DNA of 64,000 bases from Manihot esculenta (taxonomy: Eukaryota; Streptophyta; Magnoliopsida; Malpighiales; Euphorbiaceae). The position numbers and the translations under genes were made by a program. The stretch spans positions 3,466,058-3,530,057 of the forward strand of contig NC_035168.2 in assembly GCF_001659605.2 (NCBI RefSeq), read 5' to 3'. Positions 61,278 to 64,000 of the stretch are shown here, piece by piece (position 1 is the first letter of the stretch; each line of letters starts with the position of its first letter). Below the pieces are notes generated by a model that had not been told where the DNA came from, did not search any database, and saw nothing but the letters and a program-made list of their open reading frames with translations.

Positions 61278-64000
61278 ATGAGAGGAACTCGTCGATCAGC
61301 AAGATTGACTGGAGTACCACCTGAGGATGAGGGCATGAGCGCCCGTCCTCCAGCATTGCCTAGGGCAATGTCTAGCAGGTCCAACAGGGACAGAGTAGTA
61401 AGAGACCCTAGAAGGTCTTTGGATCTGGGTAGAAGCAGATCAGTAAGGGGAACAGTGCAGGGAGGAATGTCTGAGGATATGGAAGTAGATCAGAGGAGGG
61501 ATGGCAGTCTCGGTGTGAGCATGCCGGAAGAGGGCATGGGAGAATCAGAAGGAGGCGCTCAGGCCTCGAGTTATGTCCAGCCACATCACTACCCACCCTA
61601 TTCACACCATCCAGGGTATTCGATGGGAGGTACATCGGATTACCCCAGTTTTAGCCCTTACCCTCCACACATGCCATACCCACCTTACTACCCACCATAC
61701 TCTCAGTACCCCACGTACCCACCTCCACCTCCCTATACCAGTACAGCAAACCCTACCCCAGGGGATGTTGCACCACCTCCACCACCTGCAGAACCAGCAG
61801 CCCCAGTTGCCCAACCTCATAGACCTAGCTCAGCCAGTGGGAGCAAGGTTAAGATGACAGACTATATGAAGCTGGGTGCTCCCCAGTTTGAGACAGGTAA
61901 TGATCCGTTCGTGTACTTGGAGCGGGTCAAGGCAATTACAGATGAGATAGGGGCGGATGATAGTAGAGCCATTCAAATGGCCGGGTTCACGCTCAAGTGC
62001 AAGAAGGCACGGGAGTGGTTCAAAAATTATGTGAACCCGAGAGTGGACAGCATGACTTGGGAGGAGTTTGCTAATGAATTTGCAGGATGGGCTTTCCCTG
62101 ATAGTTCAAGGGAATTGAAGATGATAGAATTCGAGCAGTTGAGGCAAACTGATGACATGAGTGTAGACGAATATACTGACAGGTTTATGGAGTTGCTGTC
62201 GTTTGCTGGGCAGGACCTTAGCACAGACCAGAAGAAGTCGAGGAGGTATATCATGAAGCTCCATCCCAGGTATTCCTCCTTGGTACAGTCAGCAGATAGA
62301 GAGAGTTTTCATGCCATAGTAGACATGGCTAGGAGAATAGAGGCTAGTGCCATCATTCAGGGGACAGTTAAGCAGACAGTGGCACAGTCTTCCGGTTCTA
62401 AAACTCCGGGTGGGGGAAGGTTAGATCCCTCTACCTTGAGTGCAGCCGCTTCAGGCAGTAAAAGATGGGGTAAACCCAAGGGTAAGAAGAACAAGTTCTG
62501 GAGTAAAGTCAAGTCCAGTCTGGGATTTGGAAGTGGCTCAAGCTCTGGTGCGGATAATGCAATTTGTGCAAGGTGTGGTAGGCCACACAAGGGAATATGT
62601 CGGCTTGGGACGAACGCCTGCTTCAGATGTGGTCAGGAGGGGCATATAGCTCGAGACTGTCCAAGAGCGGCCCCAATGGCTCAGTCCCAGCAGACAGCTT
62701 CAGGCAGTGTAGCGCAGCCAGCAGCTCCAGCCATGACTCAGGCCAGTGGCAGAGGTAGAGGGAGAGGGGCAGCCTCTTCTTCAGCGGGTTTCAGAGGTGA
62801 AGGTCCATCAGCTCCGGCACGGATCTTCACAATGACACAGCAAGAGGCAAATGCATCTAACACCGTGGTGGCAGGTAACTTAATTATTGGTTGTTCAGAT
62901 GTATATGCCTTGATGGACCCTGGTGCATCTCATTCATTTGTTGCTCCGAGAGCCGTCCAGAGGTTGGGGTTGATGATCTCTGAGTTAGAGTGTCCTCTCT
63001 GGGTCAGTGGACCCAAGTGTGATCCATCAGTGGCAGAGTCAGTCTGTCAGTGTAGTCCAGTTTTTGTTGAGGGGAGATGCATGTCCGCCGACCTAGTGGT
63101 TCTAGATTTGACAGACTTTGACGTCATTCTAGGGATGGACTGGTTATCTACCCATGGTGCTACCTTGGACTGCAGGGACAAGGTAGTCAGGTTCAGAGGT
63201 CAGGATGGATCAGAGGTCGTCTTCAGAGGAGACAAGAGGGGTACACCTAGAGGTATGATCTCAGCTCTTCAGGCTCGTAGGTTGCTTAGGAAGGGATGTC
63301 AGGGGTATTTGGCTCATGTGAGAGAGCTTAGTAGTCAGGTTAGAGAGCCCGCCTCGGTGCCAGTGGTTAGAGAGTTCTTAGATGTGTTCCCGGACGAGCT
63401 GCCAGGGTTACCACCTGCTAGGGAGATAGAGTTCGAGATTGAGTTAATGCCTGGTACCAGACCGATCTCTATCCCTCCCTACAGGATGGCGCCAGCAGAA
63501 TTGAAAGAATTGAAGGAACAGTTGCAGGAGCTGGTAGACAAGGGCTTCATCCGACCGAGTACCTCACCCTGGGGTGCTCCGGTTTTGTTTGTGAGAAAGA
63601 AGGATGGATCCCTTAGACTTTGTATCGACTACAGACAGTTGAACAAAGTCACTACCAAGAACAAGTACCCATTGCCAAGGATCGACGATCTATTTGACCA
63701 GCTAGCAGGAGCGGGTTGTTTCTCCAAAATAGATCTGAGATCGGGGTACCATCAGTTGCGGATCAGGGAAGAGGACGTACCAAAGACAGCTTTCAGGACC
63801 AGATATGGGCATTTTGAGTTCCTTGTGATGCCGTTCGGGTTAACCAACGCCCCTGCAGCATTCGTGGACCTCATGAACAGAGTGTTTAGCCAGTACCTGG
63901 ATCACTTCGTTATTGTCTTCATAGATGATATCTTAGTGTATTCCAGGAATGCAGAGGAGCATGCCCATCATCTGCGGTTGGTCTTACAGACCTTGAGGGA
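61278..64000 (+). CDS. gag-pol: gypsy gag-pol polyprotein, 5' part (907 codons in view)
   Basis: A single frame runs from the ATG at 61278 to the window edge without a stop. Gag has a basic start ([18 protein letters not shown]), a Pro/Tyr/His-rich segment (about residues 95-180) and a capsid domain ([23 protein letters not shown] ... EWFKNYV ... [20 protein letters not shown]). The zinc knuckle is [14 protein letters not shown] at residues 448-461, preceded by a further Cys-rich stretch ([12 protein letters not shown]). The aspartic protease has Asp547 in [10 protein letters not shown], and a second landmark is [13 protein letters not shown]. The RT starts at about residue 690 ([18 protein letters not shown]), with [23 protein letters not shown] and the catalytic FIDDILVYS at 881-889. 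RNase H and integrase would follow outside. All visible catalytic residues are intact, consistent with a young, possibly functional copy. Gag and pol appear to be one fused frame, as in many chromoviruses. Confidence 0.93.
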   Translation, partial: MRGTRRSARLTGVPPEDEGMSARPPALPRAMSSRSNRDRVVRDPRRSLDLGRSRSVRGTVQGGMSEDMEVDQRRDGSLGVSMPEEGMGESEGGAQASSYVQPHHYPPYSHHPGYSMGGTSDYPSFSPYPPHMPYPPYYPPYSQYPTYPPPPPYTSTANPTPGDVAPPPPPAEPAAPVAQPHRPSSASGSKVKMTDYMKLGAPQFETGNDPFVYLERVKAITDEIGADDSRAIQMAGFTLKCKKAREWFKNYVNPRVDSMTWEEFANEFAGWAFPDSSRELKMIEFEQLRQTDDMSVDEYTDRFMELLSFAGQDLSTDQKKSRRYIMKLHPRYSSLVQSADRESFHAIVDMARRIEASAIIQGTVKQTVAQSSGSKTPGGGRLDPSTLSAAASGSKRWGKPKGKKNKFWSKVKSSLGFGSGSSSGADNAICARCGRPHKGICRLGTNACFRCGQEGHIARDCPRAAPMAQSQQTASGSVAQPAAPAMTQASGRGRGRGAASSSAGFRGEGPSAPARIFTMTQQEANASNTVVAGNLIIGCSDVYALMDPGASHSFVAPRAVQRLGLMISELECPLWVSGPKCDPSVAESVCQCSPVFVEGRCMSADLVVLDLTDFDVILGMDWLSTHGATLDCRDKVVRFRGQDGSEVVFRGDKRGTPRGMISALQARRLLRKGCQGYLAHVRELSSQVREPASVPVVREFLDVFPDELPGLPPAREIEFEIELMPGTRPISIPPYRMAPAELKELKEQLQELVDKGFIRPSTSPWGAPVLFVRKKDGSLRLCIDYRQLNKVTTKNKYPLPRIDDLFDQLAGAGCFSKIDLRSGYHQLRIREEDVPKTAFRTRYGHFEFLVMPFGLTNAPAAFVDLMNRVFSQYLDHFVIVFIDDILVYSRNAEEHAHHLRLVLQTLR

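Larger units (their letters stand above)
58749..64000 (+). mobile_element. Ty3-gypsy LTR retrotransposon, 5' part, runs off the window
   Basis: The element has a 5' LTR (58749-61004), a PBS (61008-61019) and a gag-pol frame open from 61278 to the window end. Domain order gag, zinc knuckle, protease, RT and the RT motif FIDDILVYS place it in Ty3-gypsy. A chromovirus such as Tekay/Del is likely from the gag-pol fusion and a 2.2-kb LTR, but integrase and any chromodomain lie outside the window. No inactivating change is visible. Confidence 0.9.

Overview
This is a window of plant nuclear DNA, most likely from a eudicot. The genes have many short GT-AG introns and very AT-rich intergenic DNA. All recognisable proteins are plant families: a group I CDPK, a WVD2-like microtubule protein, a fasciclin-like AGP, nuclear-encoded organelle proteins and plant LTR retrotransposons. 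A woody rosid such as a Euphorbiaceae species is plausible from general appearance, but the species cannot be fixed from this sequence.

Positions 1-50 kb hold eight single-copy-type genes. In order they are: dihydroneopterin aldolase (+, 814-1524); mitochondrial ribosomal protein L22 (-, 2630-6331), convergent with the first; a START/SRPBCC-like protein (+, 9954-15571), divergent from L22; the mitochondrial J-domain co-chaperone HSCB (+, 16425-18894); a Fra a 1/Mal d 1-associated protein (+, 22770-26390); a calcium-dependent protein kinase with an unusually long repeat-built N-terminus (+, 29306-32999); a WVD2-like TPX2 protein (+, 38068-41286); and a FLA17-type fasciclin-like arabinogalactan protein (-, 45079-47148). 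Exon models were built by hand from reading frames, phase and splice consensus. All close in frame except the START-like gene, whose last large exon carries a frame break. The genes share no pathway. They are housekeeping (folate synthesis, mitochondrial translation, Fe-S assembly), signalling and cell-wall or cytoskeleton genes separated by AT-rich DNA with microsatellites and small transposon remnants, including a 562-bp hAT-like MITE with a perfect 8-bp target duplication.

From about 50.47 kb to the end the window is retrotransposon DNA. A SIRE/Maximus-type Ty1-copia element (5' LTR 50470-51997, PBS, broken gag, long pol open frame) is followed by an unresolved promoter-like segment (57137-58180). 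Next come a TRIM-like element with two 247-bp terminal repeats in minus orientation (58181-58746) and the 5' LTR and gag-pol of a Ty3-gypsy element (58749 to beyond the window end). The gypsy gag-pol frame is open all the way to base 64000.

The most unusual signal is a family of odd palindromes with a fixed core (TTCGGC-C-GCCGAA) and flanks that change in a complementary way. They are arrayed just upstream of TATA boxes in both the copia and the gypsy LTR and recur downstream of the copia pol. A second shared block (GACAGAGACGAAAGTC) lies in opposite orientation in the two elements. The gypsy LTR also carries a set of repeated hairpins with paired base changes. These look like cis-regulatory or RNA-structural modules shared between unrelated retrotransposon superfamilies.
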